This document shows, one piece after another, positions 32,901 to 43,911 of a DNA stretch of 64,000 bases. Every line of letters starts with the position of its first letter. Position 1 is the first letter of the stretch. The stretch lies in contig OZ020625.1 in assembly GCA_963971575.1 (NCBI GenBank), positions 15,167,646 to 15,231,645 on the forward strand. Reading direction: 5' to 3'. Position numbers and translations under genes: made by a program. Source of the DNA: Liopterus haemorrhoidalis (lineage: Eukaryota; Arthropoda; Insecta; Coleoptera; Dytiscidae). The notes beneath the pieces were generated by a model. The model was not told where the DNA came from. It saw only the letters and a list, made by a program, of their open reading frames with translations, and ran no database searches.

Positions 32901-33080
32901 AAGTTAGGAACACATATTTTCGTTGTTTCTCGGGTGAGTTCGGACCAACGAAGTAATCTGATTGGTTCTTTGTTAAATTTGGATTTTCAGCTGTGAATTA
33001 GGACACAGTTTTGATATTTTTAAACTCATTGTTTCTGTTATGTAACTGACAAGAAATTATGATCGCACGGTATAACCTCA
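29996..33080. other. Non-coding region between LINE and zinc-finger copy 2
   Basis: No gene found. 30000-31800 is increasingly T/G-rich on the plus strand with poly-T-like tracts. 31830-32040 is a GC-richer island (GCGGCCTTCTACCTTGCCC) that could be a retroelement end. 32050-33080 is AT-rich. A 9-bp perfect hairpin ATATAGAGT/ACTCTATAT lies at 32222-32244. Confidence 0.4.
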
Positions 33081-33451
33081 TTGGCTATAGTTGATACGGA
33101 GGGTGCTCGCCACGGATTGCTACATACTGCATTTTATTTTATCAGCTGGCCCAGAGTAATTTTGTTTAATTGGAAATTAATAGACATAATTGGAAGTGAA
33201 ATATATTTATAACAGGTATTATAAATACATTTATCATAAATGTATATATATAAAAGTCTGGTACAACAGTATCAGACTTAAACATAAAAAATACTTACGA
33301 CTTTTCAACTTCGACAGTACTTTCAATCAGGGAGCAATATGTTTAGAATGCTGCAGTGGTTTTTATAAATTTATGTGAAATAGTCAAACATATGTAAATT
33401 ATACATTGTAACTAAGTTCTGTCTCTGAAATAACGAGGAATTGTGTATTTG
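33081..33451 (+). promoter_or_regulatory. Upstream region of zinc-finger gene copy 2
   Basis: Shares with copies 1 and 3 the GCTCGCCACGGATTGCTACA block (about 33106-33125), a TTATCAGCTG E-box-like site and the AAACATAAAAAATACTT stretch. Compared with copies 1 and 3 about 200 bp of 5' UTR/intron sequence is missing. The ATG context TATTTGATGGAGTTC is the same in all three copies. Confidence 0.55.
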
Positions 33452-36400
33452 ATGGAGTTCAAAATGGAAGAGACACAGCCCATGGAGGCATTGGAGGAGA
33501 TCTACATTAACAGTTACACAGTAAAAACAGAAATGGAAGAGATTGATTATGCAGGTATTGTACCATCCATTTTGTCATCTTGCTTGTACCGCAGTATAAG
33601 ATTATAAGATGTATGTATACTGGGTGAATTCATAATAAGTACGTTTTCAATAGTCAACTCTACATAATTTTTAATTTTTGGAATATGCTCATTACACATG
33701 CTAAAAGACAATTTTAATTATAAATAATAATACTATAGTGCGTTCGAAGGTGAGTTTGCAGTATAGCTCTTATGGAAAATGGGAGCAAATGTTGTAAAAG
33801 TGTCAAATGTGTCAATTATAATAATATGAAAAACTCGTATGATTTACAAAAATCAACTCTTATAAAACTCAAAATAACAGTCAACAAAAACAAATGGCCA
33901 TTTATAGAATACTACGTTTTCACAGATCAGCGCGTTTTAGAGCTGGCAACGTCGACAAGCAAGAAAAGGATAGTGTCATTGTGTAAACCCATTAGAGAGT
34001 ATGAAAAAGAACTACTCCATATGCCCTGTACTGCAAACTCATCTTTGAACGCACTATATATCTTTTCTTCAATTCTTTTATTAGTTAATTATTACACGTT
34101 AAACAGACTTAAAATAAGCTCCGTCAAGTTAGCAATTGATCGAGCCAGCAACTAATCGGCACGGACAGGATATTACAGCGGACCAAATCAAGTAACGCTG
34201 TTGAATAAAATCGTTGTTTTTTATAGAATTAAACAAGTTGCAGTTCTGAACTTTTTACCAACCATGAGGAATAGGTACAGGAATCGAATGATGGCTAAAC
34301 GAAAATTTTCTCACGCGTCAGAGGCGCGCAATTAATTTTTTTCTCGAAACCACTCGCTATCAACATAAAACTAACAATATCGCTAGAATTAAACAAGTTC
34401 AAGTTCTGAACTTTTTACCAACCATGAGGAATAGGTACAGGAATCGAATGATGGCTAAACGAAAATTTTCTCACGCGTCAGAGGCGCGCAATTAATTTTT
34501 TTCTCTCGAAACCACTCGCTATCAACATAAAACTAACAATATCGCTAGAATTAAACAAGTTGAAGTTCTGAACTTTTTACCAACCATGAGGAATAGGTAC
34601 AGGAATCGAATGTTGGCTAAACGAAAATTTTCTCACGCGTCAGAGGCGCGCAATTAATTTTTTTCTCGAAACCACTCGCTATCAACATAAAACTAACAAT
34701 ATCGCTAGAATTAAACAAGTTCAAGTTCTGAACTTTTTACCAACCATGAGGAATAGGTACAGGAATCGAATGATGGCTAAACGAAAATTTTCTCACGCGT
34801 CAGAGGCGCGCAATTAATTTTTTTCTCTCGAAACCACTCGCTATCAACATAAAACTAACAATATCGCTAGAATTAAACAAGTTCAAGTTCTGAACTTTTT
34901 ACCAACCATGAGGAATAGGTACAGGAATCGAATGATGGCTAAACGAAAATTTTCTCACGCGTCAGAGGCGCGCAATTAATTTTTTTTCTCTCGAAACCAC
35001 TCGGTATCAACATAAAACTAACAATATCGCTAGAATTAAACAAGTTCAAGTTCTGAACTTTTTACCAACCATGAAGAATAGGTACAGGAATCGAATGATG
35101 GCTAAACGAAAATTTTCTCACGCGTCAGAGGCGCGCAATTAATTTTTTTCTCTCGAAACCACTCGCTATCAACATAAAACTAACAATATCGCTAGAATTA
35201 AACAAGTTCAAGTTCTGAACTTTTTACCAACCATGAGGAATAGGTACAGGAATAGAATGATGGCTAAACGAAAATTTTCTCAATCGTCAGAGGCGCGCAA
35301 TTTATGACGAAGCCAGTTCCACCGTTCTTTCGAAAATAGTACTTCTCCGTGCCGAGCCGTTGTTACTACATATCTACCATATTTAACCTGATTTAAACTA
35401 AACGATATAACTGACATTTACGTCCCTATATTAACTGTTCCTGCTTATTTCATGTCATATTTGTAACATTTCACTTATTATTAGAATCAATATTATTAGT
35501 AAGTGCAATGTTACAAATACGACCTGACATGGAATAGGCACGGATAGTAAGTACAGGCACGTAAATGTCAGTTAATCGTAAAATAGTACTCATCCGTGCC
35601 GACCGTTGTTACTACATATCTACCAAATTTAACCTGATTTAAACTAAACGATATAACTGACATTTACGTCCCTGTATTACCTGTTCCTGCTTATTTCATG
35701 TCATATTTGTAACATTTCACTTATTATTAGAATCAATATTATTAGTAAGTGAAATGTTACAAATACGACCTGACATGGAATAGGCACGGATAGATAGTAC
35801 AGGCACATAAATGTCAGTTAATCGTAAAATAGTACTCATCCGTGCCGAGCCGTTGTTACTACATATCTACCATATTTAACCTGATTTAAACTAAACGATA
35901 TAACTGACATTTACGTCCCTGTATTACCTATTCTTGCTTATTTCATGTCATATTTGTAACATTTCACTTATTATTAGAATCAGTATAATTAGTAAGTGAA
36001 ATGTTACAAATACGACCCAACATGAAATAGGCACGGATAGGTACTACAGGCACATAAATGCCAGTTTGAACTAGCTTCGGTGACTGTCTTCATCGATAAA
36101 AACCGAGGTCACACGATCCGTTTCGGAAAGAACGTGGTTTTGAGGAAAAAAACTAATTGCGCGCCTCTGAATATCGGGAAATTTTTGTTTCGACTTTTGT
36201 TCAATTTCAATGCTATATCTACATATTTGGTAAAGAATTCAAGGCGACACATTTTATACGAGAGAAAAAACTTGTGCTCCTCTGACGCATGAGAAATTTT
36301 TCGTTTAGCCATCATTCGATATCTGTACCTATTCCTCATGGTTGGTAAAAAGTTCAGAACTTCAACTTGTTTAATTCTAGCGATATTGTTAGTTTTATGT

Positions 36401-39400
36401 TGATAACGAGTGGTTTCGAGAGAAAAAAAATTAATTGCGCGCCTCTGACGCGTGAGAAAATTTTCGTTTAGCCATCATTCGATTCCTGTACCTATTCCTC
36501 ATGGTTGGTAAAAAGTTCAGAACTTGAACTTGTTTAATTCTAGCGATATTGTTAGTTTTATGTTGATAGCGAGTGGTTTCGAGAGAAAAAAATTAATTGC
36601 GCGCCTCTGACGCGTGAGAAAATTTTCGTTTAGCCATCATTCGATTCCTGTACCTATTCCTCATGGTTGGTAAAAAGTTCAGAACTTGAACTTGTTTAAT
36701 TCTAGCGATATTGTTAGTTTTATGTTGATAGCGAGTGGTTTCGAGAGAAAAAAATTAATTGCGCGCCTCTGACGCGTGAGAAAATTTTCGTTTAGCCATC
36801 ATTCGATTCCTGTACCTATTCCTCATGGTTGGTAAAAAGTTCAGAACTGCAACTTGTTTAATTCTATAAAAAACAACGATTTTATTCAACAGCGTTACTT
36901 GATTTGGTCCGCTGTAATATCCTGTCCGTGCCGATTACTTGCTGGCTCGATCAATTGCTAACTTCACACGCATCTTAAAATAACCAATACTTACTTCTGA
37001 ATTATATAATATAAAATACTAACATCCAATTTTTCTATATTGTAATCTTTTTTAAGTCCATTAATAGAAAATAATATGACAGCTCTTTGATCCATTTTGT
37101 ATTATTATTTTATGGTTATGGTGAATTATCAAGGTGATAGTCCCGACCTTGAACGCTTCACACGACAAACGATTCGTGATTGTTTTTTTGCACACCTTCT
37201 TCTGGCTAAACTTTCGCAACTCGGTTGAAAGCAATAAAACATAATTATTGTGCCATAATCTTAGTCATATTTTTAAAATTTCTAACACTTTTATATGAAA
37301 TTGAACAGCAAATAAAATATATCAGATGTGGGCAAACCTAGAAGTACAGTCTGTTTCAATCGGTTAGGCGGAACTAAATGGGAATTTTGTTCTTTTAGGT
37401 TGTCACGAGAAGGGACCTTGCTAGGGTTATTTAATTTTTCACGTTGGAATGTCAAAATTTAAAATTCCAACAATGAAACCATGGAAACGTATGATATATG
37501 TCAATGTCAATTATTTTTTTTTATATATTTTAATGACAAAAATATAAATAATTGGGAAATTTGTAATAAGAATGACACAAAAAATTAACATATAAAGAAA
37601 ATGACATTTTAAAATGATAAAAAAAATTACCAAAAAATGTTTATTGTAAGTATGATTTACAAAGCTAAAAAAACGTCCGAAAAGCACGATTTAAACGATG
37701 AAAGTAACTAGATTGCAAAATCTAGTTCCGCTTAACCGTTTGGAACAGACTGTAGTATGACCTACTTTTTACTTTTTTATTCATTTTTTGGTCGTATTTT
37801 CCTTTGCAGTTTATAATGGCCCCTAAATGTTTAAAACGATTTACTTGTGTAATTACTTCATTACTCGTATTAATTATTTCTAATTCCATTATTATAGAAA
37901 GTGACATGTTACTAGTAACTCTGCACTGTCGAAGTATGATTACTTATATCTAATCAGAAAATGCTGGTCCTTAATTGTCAGTAATTTAATTATTTGTATA
38001 TGTATATGTAGATGAAACAGACATGCACAAGTTAAAAAAAAATCTTCGGATAGTTTACTTGCAAATGAAATTTTTCCACTCGCAAAATGAGAGTGTGCGA
38101 GTGGGTTTTCTGGGTGTTGCATGACAGTACATTTCTGTTCCAGGAATGAATATGGATGATGGGACAGACTGTGACTTGCATCCTGATGATACCGGAGACA
38201 GTGATATTATTAAAACAGAGAGTGGCATTAAGACAGAATATGAAGTTAGTGAAGAATATGAAGTAGAGGCTGGAATGGAGCACACGCCTCTATGGGAGAA
38301 TGGTCAGTTATGAGCACAGTCTCACTCTTAATACTGTTATTCATATTTTATTGTCACATTTCAGTTTATTTCAGATGAACATCAGCAATGTTTTATTATG
38401 AATATTCTGAACAGTATATTTTTTACATTGTAAGTTGTTTATATTTCACAGTGATGCGTTTTTTGTAGGAATCCGAGATAGAGTTACAGACGGGATATAT
38501 CATGTTAACAACAACATAGGGAAGATTCACTGTAAGTCTGAACCTGCAGACACCAGGGCATGTGAAGGAGATGAAGTGGAGAGTGCGGCTGTCGCCAACA
38601 CCGGTCAGTAGAGCTAGTTTTATTCATGTTTCTGTTATTAATACATGTTTAGGGTGAGCCCAAATTAAGGTCTTGTAGTTGTTCATAGAAGTGGAAGCCT
38701 CTGAGTTGGTATACACTATGGCAATGTTTTTCATTATATGACTGATATGTTTACAGGAACTAGAGATGGAACTACAGGCGACACGTATCGCTATCATTCC
38801 CAATCAAACATAATCATCACAGAGGAGATCGACATCAAGTCTGAACCTGTTGGCACCATTAAATGTGAAAAAGAACATCTAGAGAGCGCAGCGTTCACAA
38901 ATACAAGTCAGAACATCTTATTTTATTAGTGACTGAAACATTAACATTACTTTTATTCAACTTTACTCGAGCCTACTTTCAAGATATACCTATACAATTT
39001 TATATGTTCTGTTGAGGAATAAGACACGTTTAGTCTGCTTGATAGTAATTTATTAACTAACTTGCCTAATCATTTACAGAGCAAATGCCAGAAACCAATA
39101 ATGCCAATATGTTACATATACCAACATCTTAACATAAATATAACTATATATTACATCTTCCCTTATTTAATATTAACTATATTATTATTATTATTATGTA
39201 CAAATATCCTTAAATCTAGAAATAATTTATTTAATTCCTAGATATTACGTCTGTTTCTTTCCAATAACGAACCGTTTTCCAAGCTGACTTGGCAAGATCT
39301 AGGACGACTAAGAACATCTGTCACTATACCCTTTTCGTAATATTTATATTAGATATTAACTTTATTCCAACAACCGAATTTTTGTCTCATTAATCAATAA

Positions 39401-40556
39401 AAGTTTGTTTGCAGCTAAAAGAACATCCAGTGAATCAGATGAGAACAATGAGTCTTTGGCCATTAACAAGTACAAACAATCCGCAACAACAAAGTCATCA
39501 CACCTGATTGGACACAAATCTATAAATTCCGGAGAGAAATTATTCAAATGTGATCAGTGTAATAAAGCGTTTCCAAAGTCTTCACAACTTGTTACACACA
39601 AACGAGTACATTCTAGAGGGAAACCGTTCAAATGTGATCAGTGTGACAAAGCATTTTCAACGTCTTCAAATTTCAGTAATCACAGACGAGTACATTCTGG
39701 AGAGAGACCATTCAAATGTGATCATTGTAATAAAGCATTTACACAGGCATCACAACTTGTTGCACACAAACGAATACATTCTGGAGAAAGACCATTCAAA
39801 TGTGATCTCTGTGAAAAAACATTTTCACAATCCTCACAATTCAGTAGTCACAAACGAATACATTCCGGAGAGAAGCCCTTCAAATGCCATCAGTGTGATA
39901 AAGCATTTTCTGTGTCGTCAAATCTCGTTAAGCACATAAGGATGCATTCTGGGGAGAAACCTTATAAATGCGATCAGTGTGATGAAGCATTTATATCCTC
40001 TTATTATCTCAATAGACACAAACAAACACATCCTGGAGAGAAACCCTTCAAATGTGATCATTGTGAAAAAGTATTTTCACAATCCTCAAATCTCATTAAT
40101 CACAAACGAATACATTCTGGAGAGAAGCCCTTCAAATGTGATCAGTGTGATAAAGCATTTTCAGTGTCGTCAAATCTCGTTATGCACAAAAGAATGCATT
40201 CTAGGGAGAGACCTTACAAATGCGATCAGTGTGATGAAGCATTTATATCGTCTTATCATCTCAATAGACACAAACGAGTACATTCTGGAGAGAAACCCTT
40301 CAAATGTGATCATTGTGATAAAGCATTTTCAGACTCATCAACACTCGGTAATCACAAACGAATACATTCTGGAGAGAAACCGTTCAAATGTGATCAGTGT
40401 GATAAAGCATTTTCACAATCATCAAATCTCATTAAACACAAACGAAGACATTCTGGAGAGAAACTATTCAAATGTGATCATTGTGAAAAAGCATTTTCAG
40501 AATCCTTAACACTCGGTAATCACAAACGAATACATTCTGGAGAGATACCGTTCTAA
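33452..40556 (+). CDS. C2H2 zinc-finger transcription factor, copy 2, apparently intact (562 aa)
   Basis: Exons 33452-33554, 38144-38302, 38469-38603, 38757-38906 and 39415-40556 join in one frame: 1689 bp, 562 aa plus stop. All junctions are phase 1 with GT-AG sites. Residues 1-182 form an acidic, Ser/Asp/Glu-rich region with VKTE, IKTE, CKSE, IKSE and IKCE motifs. About residues 195-562 carry a vestigial finger and twelve complete C2H2 fingers. Sequence-specific DNA binding in the nucleus is expected from the family. The target is unknown. Intron 1 (4.6 kb) contains two MITEs and a 2.9-kb foldback element. Exons 1-4 are read from homology between copies; no transcript evidence was available. 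Confidence 0.8.
33736..34056. mobile_element. TA-flanked MITE in intron 1 of copy 2
   Basis: Termini TAGTGCGTTCGAAGG and the complement GTTCAAAG-type arm are inverted over about 28 bp (33736-33763 versus 34029-34056). TA is on both sides (33734-33735, 34057-34058). 321 bp, non-coding. Confidence 0.75.
34226..35310 (+). repeat. Left-arm tandem array, seven units of 160-163 bp
   Basis: Units begin GAATTAAACAAGTT at 34226, 34386, 34548, 34708, 34870, 35033 and 35195. Each contains AACCATGAGGAATAGGTACA and TCACGCGTCAGAGGCGCGCA. Copies differ at only a few bases by eye. Confidence 0.92.
35325..36062. repeat. Central array, three palindromic units of about 243 bp
   Basis: Units are marked by CCGTGCCGA...GTTGTTACTACATATC at about 35350, 35595 and 35840. 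Each contains its own near-palindrome: TTGTAACATTTCACTTATTA mirrored by TTAGTAAGTGAAATGTTACAA around a centre near AATCAATATT. Confidence 0.88.
36160..36870 (-). repeat. Right-arm tandem array, about four inverted units
   Basis: Inverted copies of the left-arm unit. The reverse motif AACTTGTTTAATTC recurs at about 36363, 36527, 36690 and 36849. The innermost unit (36160-36300) is more diverged. Confidence 0.88.
36984..37346. other. Intron 1 sequence of copy 2
   Basis: AT-rich intron. The last 110 bp (from ATTGTGCCATAATC) align with intron 1 of copies 1 and 3. No other feature seen. Confidence 0.4.
37347..37752. mobile_element. TA-MITE family A, complete copy, with internal empty-site proof
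   Basis: 406 bp. TIRs begin CAGTCTGTTTCAATCGG on the left and CAGTCTGTTCCAAACGG on the right arm. TA flanks it at 37345-37346 and 37753-37754. The paralogous intron in copy 1 reads CCTAGAAGTAGTATGATC at about 22166-22183 with one TA, which is the exact empty site. The small minus-strand frame at its right end is not a gene. Confidence 0.93.
39008..39165 (-). repeat. Possible copia-like LTR fragment in intron 4 of copy 2
   Basis: On the minus strand a purine run AATAAGGGAAGA is followed by TGTAATATATAG and ends ATTCCTCAACA, the TG...CA layout of an LTR preceded by a polypurine tract. No pol sequence and no target duplication were found. The corresponding introns of copies 1 and 3 lack it. Confidence 0.3.
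39415..40556 (+). CDS. Terminal finger-coding exon of copy 2 (12 C2H2 fingers)
   Basis: Begins after TTTGTTTGCAG. KRTSSESDENNESL leads to a degenerate half-finger and then twelve C2H2 fingers, each with both Cys and both His present. Linkers are mostly HSGEKPFKC, with a few altered (HSRGKPFKC, HSRERPYKC, HPGEKPFKC). Recognition-helix positions -1, 3 and 6 differ in almost every finger (for example K/Q/T, T/N/N, Q/Q/A, V/N/K, S/Y/R, D/T/N, E/T/N). The frame ends at TAA 40554-40556 where the expected FKC codon is changed. Confidence 0.85.
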
Positions 40557-40800
40557 TGGTGATCAGTGTGATTTTTATCAATGTTTTCATTTCCGCGAGC
40601 ATCAAATCTCTTAAGACACAAACGAAAACATTCTGGAGGGAGACCACTCAAATGCGAACTGTGTTATAAGGCATTTTCACGGTCATACATCTCATTAATC
40701 ACAAACGAGTACATTCTGGATAGAAACCCTTCAAATGTGATCAGTGTGAAAAAGCATTTTCACAGTCATCACATCAAAATACACTTTTTACAAAACTTGA
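40557..40800 (+). pseudogene. Degenerate fingers downstream of copy 2
   Basis: Two or three finger remnants follow the stop (FSFPRASNLLRHKRKHSGG, then CELCYKAFSRS, then a frame-shifted unit). They show that an ancestor had more than twelve fingers. Confidence 0.6.
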
Positions 40801-41020
40801 ACTAAAAAAATCTACCAAAATGGTATTTTCCTTGTTGAACAGCTTTTGGACAAATGACAAGTCTAAACTTGATGTAGATACATAAAAAGTAATATTACTG
40901 ATTAAAGTAAATTGTGAAGAAAACTGTGCGGATTATTATAAAATGCTTCAAAGCAAAAAAGAACTTCTCAAAAAGATCCATAATCGGAAAACTATAAAAA
41001 AAATTCTATTGAGTAATTTT

Positions 41021-41030
41021 AATAAATAAA
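41021..41030 (+). terminator. Candidate polyadenylation signal of copy 2
   Basis: AATAAATAAA lies about 465 bp after the stop, before unrelated mobile sequence starts at 41078. A poly(A) site soon after would be consistent. No experimental support. Confidence 0.4.
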
Positions 41031-41077
41031 TTTTGAATTCATTTAAAAATACTGTGTTTTTAATAATGTTCCTTTTA

Positions 41078-42237
41078 GGGCCGGTCTTTCCACCTTCAGA
41101 TAAAATGGCTGGAACGTTATCTGACGGATAAAAACAATAGAGCGTCTTTCCACCTTCAGATAAAGTTATTCCTACAAATAAACTATGCTATCTGGCAGAT
41201 ATGAATAAGTATATAAGTATATGTGAATAAGTAACAAATAAGTGTTGTCACTGTCAAAAAGTTAGAAATTAAATGATTTCTTGGAACAATAAATTGCAAA
41301 ATGGACTTGAAAAAATATAATTTTATTAATAGTAGAAATAATGCCTTAACTCCAAAATAACAGTGCACCAGTCCACGGTGAGAAAAAATATAAAAAAAAG
41401 TATTTCGTGCAATATCCAGCTTATGTCTGATTTCATTTGTATGCCTTGTACGGAAAATTAAATACACATATTTCAACGAGTATTTTACGAAATTTCCCGC
41501 TATCCACGAGTGGTTGCTAGTTAATTGTTAATTTCGCAAACTGCTTTCTTCTGTGAAAAAAGGCTGAAGTAAAAGGTGTCGAGAAGAATATTTTATATTA
41601 AACGTTAGCCGGGATCCACGCCATACAATATAATGTTTAATAATTCTAATATTCGCTTCGAAATTGAGCAATAGATTATAATTGGTATAGTAGCAATTGC
41701 AGTATTACGCAACTTTATCGTTACAAGAGTGGATATGAAGAACCACCCACAAAAGATCAGTACTGTGTCGGTGACGTACCTGAAGAAACTGATTACTCAG
41801 AACAAATGAAAATGAAAGAATACCCCGTGTTTTAATTTCTTATTTTCAAATTTATTATAATTTATTTTGTATTTACATCAATCATAATAAAATTAAATAA
41901 ACGTAGAACAATTATTATTAATATCTACTATCTATTTTTCATTCCCCCAATTTTATTACATGCTTACGAAATTAATAATTGCTAAAATCTTGAATAACGC
42001 ATATATATTTCCATAGAGAAACAAAAAAAAACTTTCTCAACGCCTATTTCAGTTACACATTCAGTGTTACCAATCTGAGGATTCAATATGTCAGTCTCAT
42101 TATCCGTCAGTTTACTATCTGACAGATAAATTTGAATTGAAAGACGGGATGACATTTATCCAACGGATAAAGTATCAGATAACATTATCTATCAGATAGT
42201 TACCCAGAAGTTTATCAGAAGGTGGAAAGACCGGCCC
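41078..42237. mobile_element. PIF/Harbinger-like TIR element
   Basis: Termini GGGCCGGTCTTTCCACCTTC and its complement are perfect over more than 20 bp. A 3-bp duplication TTA lies at 41075-41077 and 42238-42240. A TTA/TAA target is typical of PIF/Harbinger. Terminal sequence is repeated inside the left end (about 41142) and CTGACGGATAA-like motifs recur sub-terminally. 1160 bp without a transposase. Confidence 0.8.
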
Positions 42238-42240
42238 TTA

Positions 42241-42493
42241 ATAATATAAGCTAATTATCTGTGATCGGAAATTTTTATTTATTGTTTTAAAAAATTAATT
42301 AAACAATTATATTTGAATAATTACTCCCTCCCCCTCGATAAACTCCCGTCCCGAATTTTGAACTAAAAAATATGGTCACTTTAGTTAAAACTTCGATTTA
42401 AAATGAATAATAAACAGCTATTCTTACTAAATCATTTCAATGTTTATATTGTTATACTACCTCATTGGCTCTATACTCTATTTCAAATTAAAA
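42241..42493. other. AT-rich spacer
   Basis: No gene. A short piece around 42405-42440 (AATAATAAACAGCTATTCTT) resembles the left part of the SWIM repeat. Confidence 0.4.
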
Positions 42494-43410
42494 ATTGATG
42501 TGAGTGTGAATATTCACACATTTCAGGGTTTCGCAGGTATATAATAAGTGAAGACGGTATGCTGAGTGTGTAGGACAAATTTTACTTTGTAGTAATCACG
42601 GCAAAATGAACGATATTTTTAAAATAATTTATCGTCTGTTAATCATATAATAAGAATGGTTATTAAATTTACGCTCTTAAAAAAAAATACAACATTTGTC
42701 AAAATATTACTAGAATTTTGACAAAATAATTTCTACATAATAAAAATGCAAAAAAAAAAACAGAAAAAATAAAATTCTCTCCGTACTCGAACTCGAAACC
42801 CTCCGTTTTCCAGAGAATTTTAGCTTCCGACATCAGCGCTCTAACCCGTTACGCCATCGTACGCCTTGCATGTGAGTGTCTTACATTGGTATAACTTTTG
42901 TACTTTGTGAACCAAAAACTACAAAAAATGCGTTATTTTCCGAAAACATAATCTGATCAAAAATTCCTGTTGTACTATTTCGGTTCACACCAATATACAT
43001 TACTTAGAATTTTTTTAGATTTTTAGTTTAAACCATCTGGGCTACAGGGTGTGGGACAAAATTTTTTTTGCACAATTTTGGCAAAAATTGCATCAAAATA
43101 ATTTATTTTGCAAAAATAAAAATTTGATCGTTAATCCACGTACTAAGGGCTTTCATTTGATACCCTACTCAGAATTAAAAAAAAATATTTTTGTTTTCGA
43201 TGAGCACATATTTGTTTATATTTTTAGGGGGGTATGTTTTTTAGATGTTTTAGTATTTTTCCTATGTGCGGGTCAAAGAGTTGTATAAGCATGTCAAATT
43301 TCAACTCTCTAGGTTTAGCCGTTTGGCTACAATTTTAACCGAACAGACAGACAGACAGACGACAAAATGACGGTATAAGGGTTTTTTGATCATACCTACA
43401 AAACCCTAAA
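42494..43410. repeat. Dispersed repeat family D, copy a
   Basis: About 0.9 kb. Starts ATTGATGTGAGTGTGAATAT and ends CCTACAAAACCCTAAAA, with a (GACA)n run near 43344-43360. It aligns with 46421-47450 and, inverted, with 13905-14335. The reversed end, TTTTAGGGTTTTGTAGG followed by CTGTCTGTC, recalls a very common arthropod repeat type. The minus strand near 42779-42872 has a tRNA-like segment (TGGCGTAACGGGTTAGAGCG; GTTTCGAGTTCGAG) that differs from the one in copy b. Confidence 0.7.
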
Positions 43411-43652
43411 AAGAGTAGATAACGCTGCGAACCGAGTACGATTTACACAAGACAAGTACAGTATAGCGGGAAATTTAAAATAAGTTACAACTAGGGCATG
43501 GGTGTACTAAGAGGATTAACAAGTGATTTTTTTTTTAATATAAAAAAGAAATTGGTAATAGATATTGAAATAAGCAAGTCAGATAATACACTTACGTTAT
43601 TTATACGACATAAATTCAGTTTAATGGGAAATTTGAAAAAGTAAAAAAAAAT

Positions 43653-43911
43653 TGTTAGGGAGTTTTTCGAAGAGGGCGCTGAGCAATGGCGTGGAGGCAG
43701 CACCATACAGGCGGTCGGTATTGTGTCCCGTGCTTGTACCGGCGTAGGAAGAAGAGAGGAGGTCACATGACCAGATCTAACAACGGCGTGGAACGGGATC
43801 TCTTTTGGCGTGCCCGCTTGTATCTGGTATTCTTAGTTATATACATTTTTATATGATTAAATAAATAAATAATACGATAAGTTGAATGTTTAGTGATTTC
43901 TCATCCTAACA
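43653..43911. repeat. Solo LTR (259 bp)
   Basis: Starts TGTTAGGGAG and ends CATCCTAACA. Flanked by AAAT at 43649-43652 and 43912-43915. The uninterrupted sequence is present at about 806-822 in the other family B copy. An AATAAATAAATAAT poly(A)-signal region lies near 43858-43872. It shows former activity of another LTR retroelement. Confidence 0.78.

Larger units (their letters stand above)
34118..36973. mobile_element. Foldback-like element with tandem-repeat arms
   Basis: A 2856-bp element flanked by a perfect 10-bp direct repeat CTTAAAATAA (34108-34117 and 36974-36983). The outer arm AGTTAGCAATTGATCGAGCC occurs inverted at the two ends. Each arm continues into tandem copies of a 160-163 bp unit, seven on the left and about four, inverted, on the right. 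The middle holds three copies of a 243-bp palindromic unit. The design recalls Drosophila FB elements or MULE-related foldbacks, which also make 9-10 bp target duplications. No transposase is encoded. Confidence 0.85.

Noticed and set aside
33772..34155. 127-codon plus-strand frame
   Set aside because: It spans a 321-bp MITE and the start of the foldback element, has no recognisable domain and starts inside a terminal repeat arm.
34226..35310. CRISPR array or satellite centromere DNA
   Set aside because: Units are 160-163 bp and nearly identical without unique spacers. They are arms of a bounded foldback element in a eukaryotic genome.
36080..36339. Overlapping frames on both strands in the foldback right arm
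   Set aside because: They are readings of the 160-bp tandem unit, present wherever the unit is repeated.
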